Assembly (NCBI GenBank): GCA_039814545.1 | Contig: JBCCBB010000054.1 | Location: forward strand, 1-20,700 | Origin: CALBPI01 sp039814545 | Lineage (GTDB): Bacteria; Pseudomonadota; Gammaproteobacteria; Steroidobacterales; Woeseiaceae | DNA: 20,700 nucleotides | Direction of reading: 5' to 3' | Shown here: one piece after another, positions 14,762-20,700 of the stretch | Layout of the letters: the number at the start of each line of letters is the position of its first letter | How positions within the stretch are numbered: the first letter of the stretch is position 1 | Notes under the pieces: model-generated | Database searches by the model: none | The model's input: the letters and a program-made list of their open reading frames with translations, nothing else | Told to the model about the DNA's origin: nothing | Made by a program: the position numbers and the translations under genes

Positions 14762-16906
14762 TTAGAGGAACTTCAGCAGGATGCCGCCGTACTGTACGAA
14801 GAACGGTACGAAGACGAGCGACAGGATCGCCGACAGTTTGATCAGGATGTTCAGTGACGGGCCAGAGGTGTCCTTGAGCGGGTCACCGACGGTATCGCCA
14901 ACAACGGCTGCCTTGTGGTTTTCTGTGCCTTTACCGCCGAGGTTGCCGGCTTCGATGTACTTCTTGGCGTTGTCCCAGGCACCGCCCGAGTTGGACGCCG
15001 AGATCGCGAGCACACCACCGGAAACCAGGGAGCCCGCCAGCAAGCCCGCCGTGGCCTGGATGCCGAACAGGAAGCCCGTCACGAGCGGTGCGCCCATGAT
15101 CAGGATGCCCGGCGCGACCATTTCGCGAACAGCCGCCTGCGTTGAGATCGAGACGCACTGTGCGTAGTCGGGGTCACCCGTGCCTTCCATGATGCCCGGG
15201 ATCGCTTTGAACTGGCGGCGCACCTCTTCGATCATCTTGAACGCTGCAGCGCCGACCGACTTCATCGTCATCGCCGTGAACAGCGCCGGCAGCACGGCAC
15301 CGATGAACAGGCCGCTGAAGACCATCGGGTCGAGCAGGTTGATCGAGCCAAGGAGATCCGACGTCGGGTCCTGTTCCTTGAGCAGCAGGTCAGCACGCGT
15401 CAAGAACGCGGCGAACAGTGCCAGCGAGGTCAGGATGGCGGCGCCGATGGCGAAGCCCTTGCCGATGGCAGCCGTCGTGTTGCCGGCCGAGTCCAGCACG
15501 TCCGTGCGCTCACGCACGTGTTCGGGCATGCCGGCCATCTCGGCGATGCCGCCGGCGTTGTCGGCGACGGGGCCGTAGGCATCGATCGTCAGCGCGATGA
15601 CCAGCGTACCCAGCATACCCAGCGAGGCGATGGCTACGCCGTACATGCCAGCCAGCATCCAGGGGATGTAGATGGCCAGGCCAATGGCGAGGTACGGGCC
15701 GACGGCACTCTTGTAGCCCAGTGCCAGGCCGAAAATGATGTTGGTCGCGGTACCCGTCTGGGTGGACTCCGCCACTTCACGTACGGGGCCGTAGGCGTCC
15801 GACGTGTAGTACTCGGTGAGCAGGCCCACGATGAGACCCGCGATCAGACCGGTCAGGAAACACAGGTACACGCCCAGCGAGGTGTACGGGACGCCTGCGA
15901 TCTCGAAGTCGGCCGGTACCAGCATGTCGGTCACGAAGTACATGACCACCGCCATGATCGTGCTCGAGATGATCAGCATGCGTTTCAGCGCCGGGCCGAC
16001 CTGAGCTTCGGTCGTGACGCGGATCAGCAGGATCGTGACGAGGCTGACCGGGATGCCAATCGCCGAGATGACGATGGGGTAGAGCAACGCGTCAACGTTG
16101 CCCGCGAAGGCGATGGCTGAGATGACCATGGCGGCGCAGGTGCTTTCCGCGCAGGAGCCGAACAGATCGGCGCCCATACCAGCGACGTCACCTACGTTGT
16201 CGCCCACGTTGTCGGCGATGACGGCCGGGTTACGCGGGTCGTCTTCGGGAATACCGGCTTCGACCTTGCCCACGAGGTCGGCGCCGACGTCGGCAGCCTT
16301 CGTGAAAATGCCGCCGCCCACACGTGCGAACAAGGCGATGGCGGAGCCGCCGAGACCGAAGCCCGCGATGACTTCCATGAGGATGTGCGGCGGCAGATCG
16401 TCGGGAAGGACGTATTTTAGACCCAGGTAGATCAGCAGCATGCCCAGCGAAGCCAGGCTGACCAATGCAAAGCCCATGACCGCGCCCGAGTGCAGTGCTA
16501 CGTTGAACGCGCTCGAGAGCGACTGGTTGGCTGAGACCGTCGTTCGGGCGTTACCTGCCGTTGCGATCTTCATGCCGATGTAGCCACTGGCGATCGAGAT
16601 GATCGAGCCGAAAATGAACGCCACGGCCGTGTAGATGCCCTCGTTGACGTTCTCGGTGTGGTGATCATCGATCAACAGCGCGATGACGATGCCGAACAGG
16701 ACCATGAAGATGGCCATGAACTTGTATTCCTGTTTGAGGAAGGCCATCGCGCCGTCGGCGATTGCTGCGTGAATCTTGCGCAGCTTGCCGCGTGTTTCGG
16801 CGTCTTCCACACCCATGTCGACCGCGACGCGGCTGACTGAGCGCGAGTAGAAAAAGGCCACAGCGAGTCCGAATAGGGACAGGGCCAGGATAATCGCAAC
16901 AGACAT
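14762..16906 (-). CDS. hppA: Membrane ion-translocating pyrophosphatase, K+-dependent type
   Basis: This inner-membrane enzyme hydrolyses PPi to two phosphates and pumps H+ or Na+ outward. ATG 16906 gives 714 residues starting MSVAIILALSL, usual for bacterial HppA; the frame extends to 16954 but that part lacks family similarity, and a GGAG lies 11 bases before 16906. About 15-16 hydrophobic segments are present. The substrate-site signature DVGADLVGKVEAGIPEDDP starts near residue 206 and continues into ADNVGDNVGD; a second cluster, including DNAGGIAEMA, lies before GNTTAAIGKGFAIG (about 474). Alanine after GNTT, rather than lysine (GNTTKA), marks the K+-dependent subclass. H+ versus Na+ specificity is not safely readable. 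The gene lies downstream of pfp but is separated from it by a likely terminator and a structured leader, so it probably has its own transcript. Confidence 0.95.
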   Translation of the reverse strand: MSVAIILALSLFGLAVAFFYSRSVSRVAVDMGVEDAETRGKLRKIHAAIADGAMAFLKQEYKFMAIFMVLFGIVIALLIDDHHTENVNEGIYTAVAFIFGSIISIASGYIGMKIATAGNARTTVSANQSLSSAFNVALHSGAVMGFALVSLASLGMLLIYLGLKYVLPDDLPPHILMEVIAGFGLGGSAIALFARVGGGIFTKAADVGADLVGKVEAGIPEDDPRNPAVIADNVGDNVGDVAGMGADLFGSCAESTCAAMVISAIAFAGNVDALLYPIVISAIGIPVSLVTILLIRVTTEAQVGPALKRMLIISSTIMAVVMYFVTDMLVPADFEIAGVPYTSLGVYLCFLTGLIAGLIVGLLTEYYTSDAYGPVREVAESTQTGTATNIIFGLALGYKSAVGPYLAIGLAIYIPWMLAGMYGVAIASLGMLGTLVIALTIDAYGPVADNAGGIAEMAGMPEHVRERTDVLDSAGNTTAAIGKGFAIGAAILTSLALFAAFLTRADLLLKEQDPTSDLLGSINLLDPMVFSGLFIGAVLPALFTAMTMKSVGAAAFKMIEEVRRQFKAIPGIMEGTGDPDYAQCVSISTQAAVREMVAPGILIMGAPLVTGFLFGIQATAGLLAGSLVSGGVLAISASNSGGAWDNAKKYIEAGNLGGKGTENHKAAVVGDTVGDPLKDTSGPSLNILIKLSAILSLVFVPFFVQYGGILLKFL

Positions 16907-16917
16907 GCTGATTGTTA

Positions 16918-17032
16918 CTCCGTCATAGTCATCCGGAGGACATCGGCGTGGCACATGGGTCTACAAGGTGCGACGTGCTGCACCTGTAGCTATGTAAAAC
17001 GCGGATGGAATCCTCCACAGATTGACATCTGT
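16918..17032 (-). promoter_or_regulatory. Structured leader of hppA with possible ribosome-site sequestration
   Basis: Three inverted repeats lie before hppA. ACAGAT/ATCTGT with a TGAC loop occupies 17017-17032. CTACAAGGTGC/GCACCTGTAG with one bulged base occupies 16961-16989. CTCCG/CGGAG with an 11-base loop occupies 16918-16938. In the minus-strand RNA the last one pairs the GGAG ribosome site with an upstream CUCCG that lies inside a UCCUCC stretch. The arrangement could support translational control. I do not recognise a known riboswitch class and cannot place the transcription start. Confidence 0.35.
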
Positions 17033-17132
17033 CTTATTGATGCGTGTCGAGCGCACCGTCGCTGCGACCTTCCGTCCTCAGAATGGCCGCCGCTCAGACG
17101 CGTGCGATCGATTTTTGTTGGAAAACTTAAGC

Positions 17133-17167
17133 AAAAACGCGCGTTAGGCGTCCCCGCAAAGCGCGCG
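17133..17167 (-). terminator. Likely intrinsic terminator after pfp
   Basis: On the minus strand CGCGCG (17167-17162) and CGCGCG (17143-17138) pair. Inside them a smaller GCG-GGGA-CGC hairpin forms, and TTTTT (17137-17133) follows immediately. It starts within three bases of the pfp stop. The stem is interrupted by a symmetric internal loop, so strength is moderate. It suggests that pfp and hppA are not simply one message. Confidence 0.5.
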
Positions 17168-17169
17168 GA

Positions 17170-18432
17170 TCATACCACAAAGCCATCGTTCAGTTTGGGC
17201 TTCACGGGGTGATTCTTGAGCTCAACATACACAGGCAGGCCGTTCTTGTAGGGTGGGTAGTCCTCGCCTCGAATCAGCGGCTCCAGGTAGGCCCTTGCGC
17301 GGGCCGTGATGCCGAAGCCATCCTTGGTGATGTAGCTCTTCGGGACAAACTTTTCCTTGTTAGCCACGCGGGACAGGGGTGCCGATTCAATCTTCCACTT
17401 GTAGGGCTTGTCGGAAACCCGCTTGATGACCGGCATCACCGCCGTTTCGCCGGCCACGGCCAGTTTTACGGCTTGCTTGCCGACCGCGTAGGCCTGCTCG
17501 ACGTCGGTTTTGGAGGCCAGGTGGCGCGCCGAACGCTGCAGGTAGTCGGCCACGGCGTAGTGAAACTTGTGGCCAAGCTTGTCGCGGACCATGTTGGCGA
17601 CGACGGACGCCACGCCACCGAGCTGCGCGTGGCCGAAGGCGTCGACGGTGCCTGCGTCGGCCAGGAACTTGCCATTGGTGTAGCGCGTGCCTTCACTGAC
17701 GACAACCACGCAATAGCCGTAGTCGCGGACGCATTCGTCGACGCGTTTAAGGAAACGCTTCTGGTCGAAGGGCACCTCAGGGAACAGGATGATGTGCGGT
17801 GGCTCGTCGCGACCTTGGCCCGCGAGCCCGCCCGCGGCCGCGATCCAGCCGGCGTGGCGGCCCATCACCTCGAGGATGAAGACCTTGGTTGAGGTTGACG
17901 CCATCGACTGTACGTCGAGTGCGGCTTCCATGGTTGAGACGGCGATATACTTGGCCACCGAGCCGAAGCCCGGGCAGCAGTCGGTCACAGGCAGGTCGTT
18001 GTCGACGGTTTTGGGAATACCAATGCACTGAAGCGGCAGCTTCTTGCGTTTGGCCATCTGCGCCACCTTGTGCGCCGTGTCCATGGAGTCGTTTCCGCCG
18101 TTGTAAAAGAAGTAGCCAATGTCGTGGGCGCGGAACACCTCGATGAGTCGCTCGTACTCGGCCAGGTTGTCCTCGATAGCCTTGAGCTTGTAGCGCGCTG
18201 AGCCGAAGGCGCCGCCTGGGCGGTTTCGGAGTGCTGCGATGTTGCGTGCCGACTCGCGGTTCGTGTCGATCATGTCCTCGATGAGGGCCCCGATGATCCC
18301 GTTCCGCCCTGCGTAGACGTTGGCGATCTTGTTCTTGTGCTTGCGTGCCGTTTCGATCACGCCGCAGGCTGAGGCATTAATGACCGAGGTGACACCGCCC
18401 GATTGGGCGTAAAAAGCGTTTCTGGGGCTCAT
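17170..18432 (-). CDS. pfp: Pyrophosphate-dependent 6-phosphofructokinase
   Basis: Catalyses reversible phosphorylation of fructose 6-phosphate to fructose 1,6-bisphosphate with PPi instead of ATP, in the cytoplasm. The protein has 420 residues, longer than ATP-dependent PfkA (about 320). NAFYAQSGGVTSVINA opens the phosphodonor site. GGNDS at 112-116 replaces the GGDGS of ATP enzymes, and PKTVDND at 140-146 carries lysine where ATP enzymes have PGTIDND; these are the established markers of PPi specificity. MGRHAGW at 190-196 is the fructose-6-phosphate motif. ATG 18432 has AGGAG nine bases upstream. It neighbours hppA, the other PPi user, and is divergent from adk. In methanotrophs such as Methylococcus capsulatus, pfp and a membrane pyrophosphatase gene are known to be linked, so the neighbourhood supports the call. 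Confidence 0.95.
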   Translation of the reverse strand: MSPRNAFYAQSGGVTSVINASACGVIETARKHKNKIANVYAGRNGIIGALIEDMIDTNRESARNIAALRNRPGGAFGSARYKLKAIEDNLAEYERLIEVFRAHDIGYFFYNGGNDSMDTAHKVAQMAKRKKLPLQCIGIPKTVDNDLPVTDCCPGFGSVAKYIAVSTMEAALDVQSMASTSTKVFILEVMGRHAGWIAAAGGLAGQGRDEPPHIILFPEVPFDQKRFLKRVDECVRDYGYCVVVVSEGTRYTNGKFLADAGTVDAFGHAQLGGVASVVANMVRDKLGHKFHYAVADYLQRSARHLASKTDVEQAYAVGKQAVKLAVAGETAVMPVIKRVSDKPYKWKIESAPLSRVANKEKFVPKSYITKDGFGITARARAYLEPLIRGEDYPPYKNGLPVYVELKNHPVKPKLNDGFVV

Positions 18433-18553
18433 TGCGGGCTACTCCTGATCGTGGCCTTAGGTGACGCCTTCGCGGCGGCGCCTAGCTTAGCCGATTCGCG
18501 CACAGAAGCGTTGGCGGGGCCGGGCGGCGTTGACGGCACGCGGTGCGGCAGTT

Positions 18554-18600
18554 AGGGTTTCGGCCCTTGTCTCGGGGCGCTGACCCCCGAAATCCCTTTT
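18554..18600 (+). promoter_or_regulatory. Terminator-like hairpin in the adk leader
   Basis: GGGTTTCGG (18555-18563) pairs with CCGAAATCC (18587-18595) through nine base pairs, one of them G-U, and TTTT follows at 18597-18600. ATG of adk is 20 bases further on. It could act as an attenuator, or as an end signal for a transcript arriving from upstream. The loop is long (23 bases) and GC-rich. Confidence 0.3.
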
Positions 18601-18620
18601 AAATCAACGCAGGCAGCGAC

Positions 18621-19265
18621 ATGCGGATCGTACTTCTTGGCGCGCCCGGGTCCGGTAAGGGCACGCAGGCACAGCGCCTCCAGGCCGAACACGGCGCACC
18701 TCAAATCTCCACGGGCGATCTGCTGCGTGCCGCCGTCAAAGCCGGCACGGAGCTTGGCAAACGCGCCAAAGCGGCCATGGACGCCGGCGAACTCGTCTCG
18801 GACGACATCGTGCTCGGCATGATCCACCACCGACTGGCCGAGCCCGACACGGAAACGCGCTTTGTGCTCGACGGCTTCCCGCGTAATGCCGTGCAGGCGC
18901 AGGCACTCGAAGATCTGCTCACGGGCATTGATAAGCCGCTGGATACGGCGGTCCTCATGGACGTCGACAACGACATCCTTATGAAGCGCCTCACGGGTCG
19001 TCGCACTTGCTCGAAGACAGGGAAGATCGTCAATATCCACTTCTCGGCCAAGGAAGACATCGACGAGATCGTGGCGAACGGCGGTGAGCTCACGCGTCGT
19101 GCCGATGACAACGAAGAGACGATCGCGAATCGCCTGGATGTCTACCGCGAACAGACCGCACCGCTCATCGATTTCTACCGGGAGCGTGGCAAGCTGGTCA
19201 CCGTCGACGCCGTTGGATCGATGGAAGAAGTGCAGCAGCGGTTGCTGGAGGCCGTCGGGGGCTGA
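18621..19265 (+). CDS. adk: Adenylate kinase
   Basis: Interconverts ATP plus AMP and two ADP in the cytoplasm. The 214 residues match the long bacterial form exactly. The P-loop is GAPGSGKGT at 7-15, the AMP site STGDLLRAAV at 30-39, and FVLDGFPRN at 81-89 the AMP/ATP hinge. RRADDNEETIANRL supplies the conserved arginines and Asp-Asp of the LID hinge. The LID itself (about 127-165) reads TCSKTGKIVNIHF and lacks the YH...PPK pattern of E. coli Adk; it has a single cysteine and so is not the zinc-binding type. I recall similar LIDs in other proteobacterial Adks. It is divergent from pfp, with 188 bases between them, and is followed by palindromic repeats. AMP made by biosynthetic PPi-releasing reactions is recycled here, complementing the adjacent PPi users. 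Confidence 0.96.
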   Translation: MRIVLLGAPGSGKGTQAQRLQAEHGAPQISTGDLLRAAVKAGTELGKRAKAAMDAGELVSDDIVLGMIHHRLAEPDTETRFVLDGFPRNAVQAQALEDLLTGIDKPLDTAVLMDVDNDILMKRLTGRRTCSKTGKIVNIHFSAKEDIDEIVANGGELTRRADDNEETIANRLDVYREQTAPLIDFYRERGKLVTVDAVGSMEEVQQRLLEAVGG

Positions 19266-19276
19266 TTGCTGCGTAA

Positions 19277-19363
19277 GGCGAGCGCCGGCGCAACGCCCTT
19301 TTTCTCCATGGCTCGCTTCGCTGCGCTTTACTTCCGAAAAAGGGCGTCCGCCTGACGCCCGCC
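19277..19363. repeat. Palindromic intergenic repeat with 12-bp perfect core arms
   Basis: ACGCCCTTTTTC (19293-19304) and GAAAAAGGGCGT (19336-19347) are perfect inverted copies. The similarity extends outward imperfectly to 19277 and 19363, giving arms of about 28 bases around a 31-base centre rich in CGCTTCGCTGCG. Antisense translation gives the phrase SEVKRSEASHGEKG, which I recall from spurious ORFs in many proteobacteria, so this is probably a dispersed repeat (REP/MITE-like). It can also fold in RNA and could end the adk transcript. No transposase is present. Confidence 0.6.
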
Positions 19364-19405
19364 TTTGAGCGAACGCGCGTCGTTGCGGCCTCGCGAAACA
19401 ACCCC

Positions 19406-19518
19406 TCGTCATTGCGAGCCCGCGTAGCGCGCGCGGCAATCTCATGACGCCGTCGCCAGGATTGGAGGTTCGTGGTCGTTTGGAGATGGCTTCGTCACTG
19501 CGTTCCTCGCAATGACGA
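19406..19518. repeat. MITE-like element with 13-bp terminal inverted repeats
   Basis: TCGTCATTGCGAG at 19406-19418 is repeated inverted at 19506-19518 (CTCGCAATGACGA). Internal arms match imperfectly as far as GCAATCTC and GAGATGGC, so arms of about 36 bases flank a 40-base centre. The GTCATTGCGAG end and the GGCAATCTC motif are those of a non-autonomous palindromic repeat common in many bacterial genomes. It lies five bases beyond the rnd stop on that gene's downstream side. No coding capacity. Confidence 0.7.
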
Positions 19519-19523
19519 CAAGG

Positions 19524-20612
19524 TCAGGGCATCAAATCGGCGAGTGCCGGACCTACCACGTCTTTTCGCCAGCCCGTTAGTGCCCTAACGTCGCGGTCTC
19601 CCGCGGCGAGCCTTCGGACTTCGCGTTGTGGGGCCAGGACCTCGGCTTCCAATTCCATGTCTTTGGCCAGCGCGCGTAGTGCTGCGGCCATGGCTTTGGC
19701 GCGGCGCTTTTCTGCGTCGTCGGGTGGGCCACCCGAGACAGGCGCTGGGGGAAGCGGTTCTCTCAGAGCCTGGACTACGGCCTTGCCGTGGCGGGTCGCG
19801 AATTTGGCCGGGACGCCCTGGACATCTACGACGTCGTCGGCGTGCTCGGGGTTGTCGAAAGCGATGGCGATAAGTGCGTCGTCGCGCACAAGCCACTGGC
19901 GCGGCAGGTTGCGTTGCTGGGCCAGCGCTTCGCGCCAGGCCGCGAGCGAGACGATGCGTTGCTGCACGCGGGAGGGCAGGCGGCCGATGCCTTTTACGCG
20001 CTGCCAGGCTGCAGCCGGCGGGTTCTCGTAGAGCGCGGGGTCGAGCAGTGCGGCGCTGTCCGCGCGCGCCCACTCCAGACGGCCCAGCGACGTGAGCTTG
20101 TCTTCGAGGTGCGCGGTGATTGCGGCCAGGTGTTTGACGTCATCGGCGGCGTAGTCGAGCACCGCGACCGAGAGCGGCCTGCGTTTCCAATTCGTGCGCG
20201 TGTGCGCCTTGTCGAGCGTGACGTCGACGATCTCCTTCACGAGCGTCGCGTAGCCCACCTGCGGAGACCAGCCCGCGATACCCGCCATAACCTGGGTGTC
20301 CATGAGTGTGCTCGGCAGCGTGTCTGTCGTCACGCGCAGCACTTCAAGGTCCTGTCGCCCCGAATGCAGTGTCAACGGCGTGTCGAGCATGGCCGCCCAG
20401 AACGCATCGAACTGCATGCGTGCGAGCGGATCGACGATGAAGATTTCGCCGTCGACAGCTAATTGCAGCAGACACAGTTCAGGGTAGTAGGTTTTCTCGC
20501 GCAAGAACTCGGAGTCGAAACCGGCGTGTGATGCCGCCGCGACTCGGGCCGTTACGGCATCCAGTGTCGATTGTGAGTCGATGTATTCGATGGCGGGTGT
20601 TGCGCGGTTCAA
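19524..20612 (-). CDS. rnd: Ribonuclease D
   Basis: A 3'-to-5' exoribonuclease that trims tRNA and other small RNA ends in the cytoplasm. The 362 residues agree with RNase D (about 375). The DEDD active site is visible: FDSEF (Asp33, Glu35) for Exo I, the HSGRQDLEVL aspartate for Exo II, and YAADD (Y-x3-D) for Exo III. The HRDC domain follows, with WQRVKGIGRLPSRVQQRIVSL and the conserved LPRQWLVRDDALIAIA. A second, more divergent HRDC-like region and a basic tail end the protein. The start is probably TTG 20612; no ATG or GTG is available in frame upstream within the readable leader or before the first beta strand, and no strong ribosome site is seen. Only 45 bases separate it from the divergent gene at the right edge. 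Confidence 0.93.
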   Translation of the reverse strand: MNRATPAIEYIDSQSTLDAVTARVAAASHAGFDSEFLREKTYYPELCLLQLAVDGEIFIVDPLARMQFDAFWAAMLDTPLTLHSGRQDLEVLRVTTDTLPSTLMDTQVMAGIAGWSPQVGYATLVKEIVDVTLDKAHTRTNWKRRPLSVAVLDYAADDVKHLAAITAHLEDKLTSLGRLEWARADSAALLDPALYENPPAAAWQRVKGIGRLPSRVQQRIVSLAAWREALAQQRNLPRQWLVRDDALIAIAFDNPEHADDVVDVQGVPAKFATRHGKAVVQALREPLPPAPVSGGPPDDAEKRRAKAMAAALRALAKDMELEAEVLAPQREVRRLAAGDRDVRALTGWRKDVVGPALADLMP

Positions 20613-20657
20613 GACAGGTGTCGGGGAGTGTGGAACAATGTAGCAGAGGAGACGACG

Positions 20658-20700
20658 GTGCTGGATTTTTTTCGACTCATGGTGCCTGTGACGTTGTTGC
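20658..20700 (+). CDS. Start of a divergent gene (partial, function unknown)
   Basis: GTG 20658 is preceded at six bases by AGAGGAG (20645-20651), the best ribosome site in this part of the window. The first 14 codons read MLDFFRLMVPVTLL and stay open to the edge. The hydrophobic start could be a signal or membrane segment. Too little is present for a family call. Confidence 0.5.
   Translation, partial: MLDFFRLMVPVTLL

Noticed and set aside
18749..19115. Adenylate kinase LID lacking the YH-PPK pattern as a sign of a new kinase
   Set aside because: P-loop, AMP-site and hinge residues are all canonical and I recall similar LIDs in other proteobacterial Adks.
18552..19445. 297-codon minus-strand open frame covering adk and the first repeat
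   Set aside because: Antisense to adk, with its N-terminal part made of repeat DNA (SEVKRSEASHGEKG); not a gene.
1..20700. CRISPR arrays, tRNA/rRNA genes, prophage or transposase genes, toxin-antitoxin pairs, defence islands
   Set aside because: No regularly spaced repeats, RNA-gene sequences or related protein motifs were seen; the genes are mostly conserved housekeeping and envelope functions.

Overview
The window looks like a chromosomal segment of a GC-rich gammaproteobacterium (roughly 60-65 % G+C by eye). It has an LPS-type outer membrane (Kdo and heptose genes), TolC, RNase D and a type IV pilus/type II secretion-like secretin. Pyrophosphate-dependent phosphofructokinase together with a membrane pyrophosphatase fits free-living, often marine or chemotrophic, gammaproteobacteria. 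I cannot name a genus from sequence alone.

Layout. (1) Positions 1-2284, plus strand: the end of a pilus/secretion operon with a GspM/MshJ-like tail, a small GspC/MshK-like bitopic protein and an MshL-type secretin, tightly overlapping and closed by a hairpin. (2) 2322-4864, plus strand: a polytopic membrane protein of unknown function, then a 463-residue soluble protein of unknown function preceded by a candidate sigma-28 (FliA) promoter, ending at a strong bidirectional terminator. (3) 4905-6656, minus strand: a Tat-exported vanadium-dependent haloperoxidase of the algal bromoperoxidase-like type. (4) 6895-9621, plus strand: hldE and waaA, the heptose and Kdo branches of LPS inner-core synthesis. 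(5) 9648-12082, minus strand: an isoaspartyl-methyltransferase-like gene, a rhodanese and tolC. (6) 12302-14742, plus strand: a membrane PAS-PAS-GGDEF-EAL cyclic-di-GMP protein. (7) 14762-19265: a pyrophosphate/adenylate energy block of hppA and pfp (minus) and adk (plus). (8) 19277-19518: two different palindromic repeats side by side, then rnd (minus) and the first codons of a divergent gene.

Working together: PPi-dependent phosphofructokinase, PPi-energised ion pump and adenylate kinase share PPi and adenylates, so glycolytic flux, membrane energisation and recycling of biosynthetic PPi are probably coupled. HldE, WaaA and TolC belong to envelope building.

Most of the window is ordinary housekeeping and envelope DNA. 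I see no CRISPR array, prophage, transposase, rRNA or tRNA, and no clear-cut new system. The points most worth a second look are the possibly FliA-controlled unknown gene, the structured leader of hppA, the haloperoxidase with an altered vanadate-binding motif, the altered EAL active site, the methyltransferase lacking its hallmark loop, and the paired palindromic repeats after adk.
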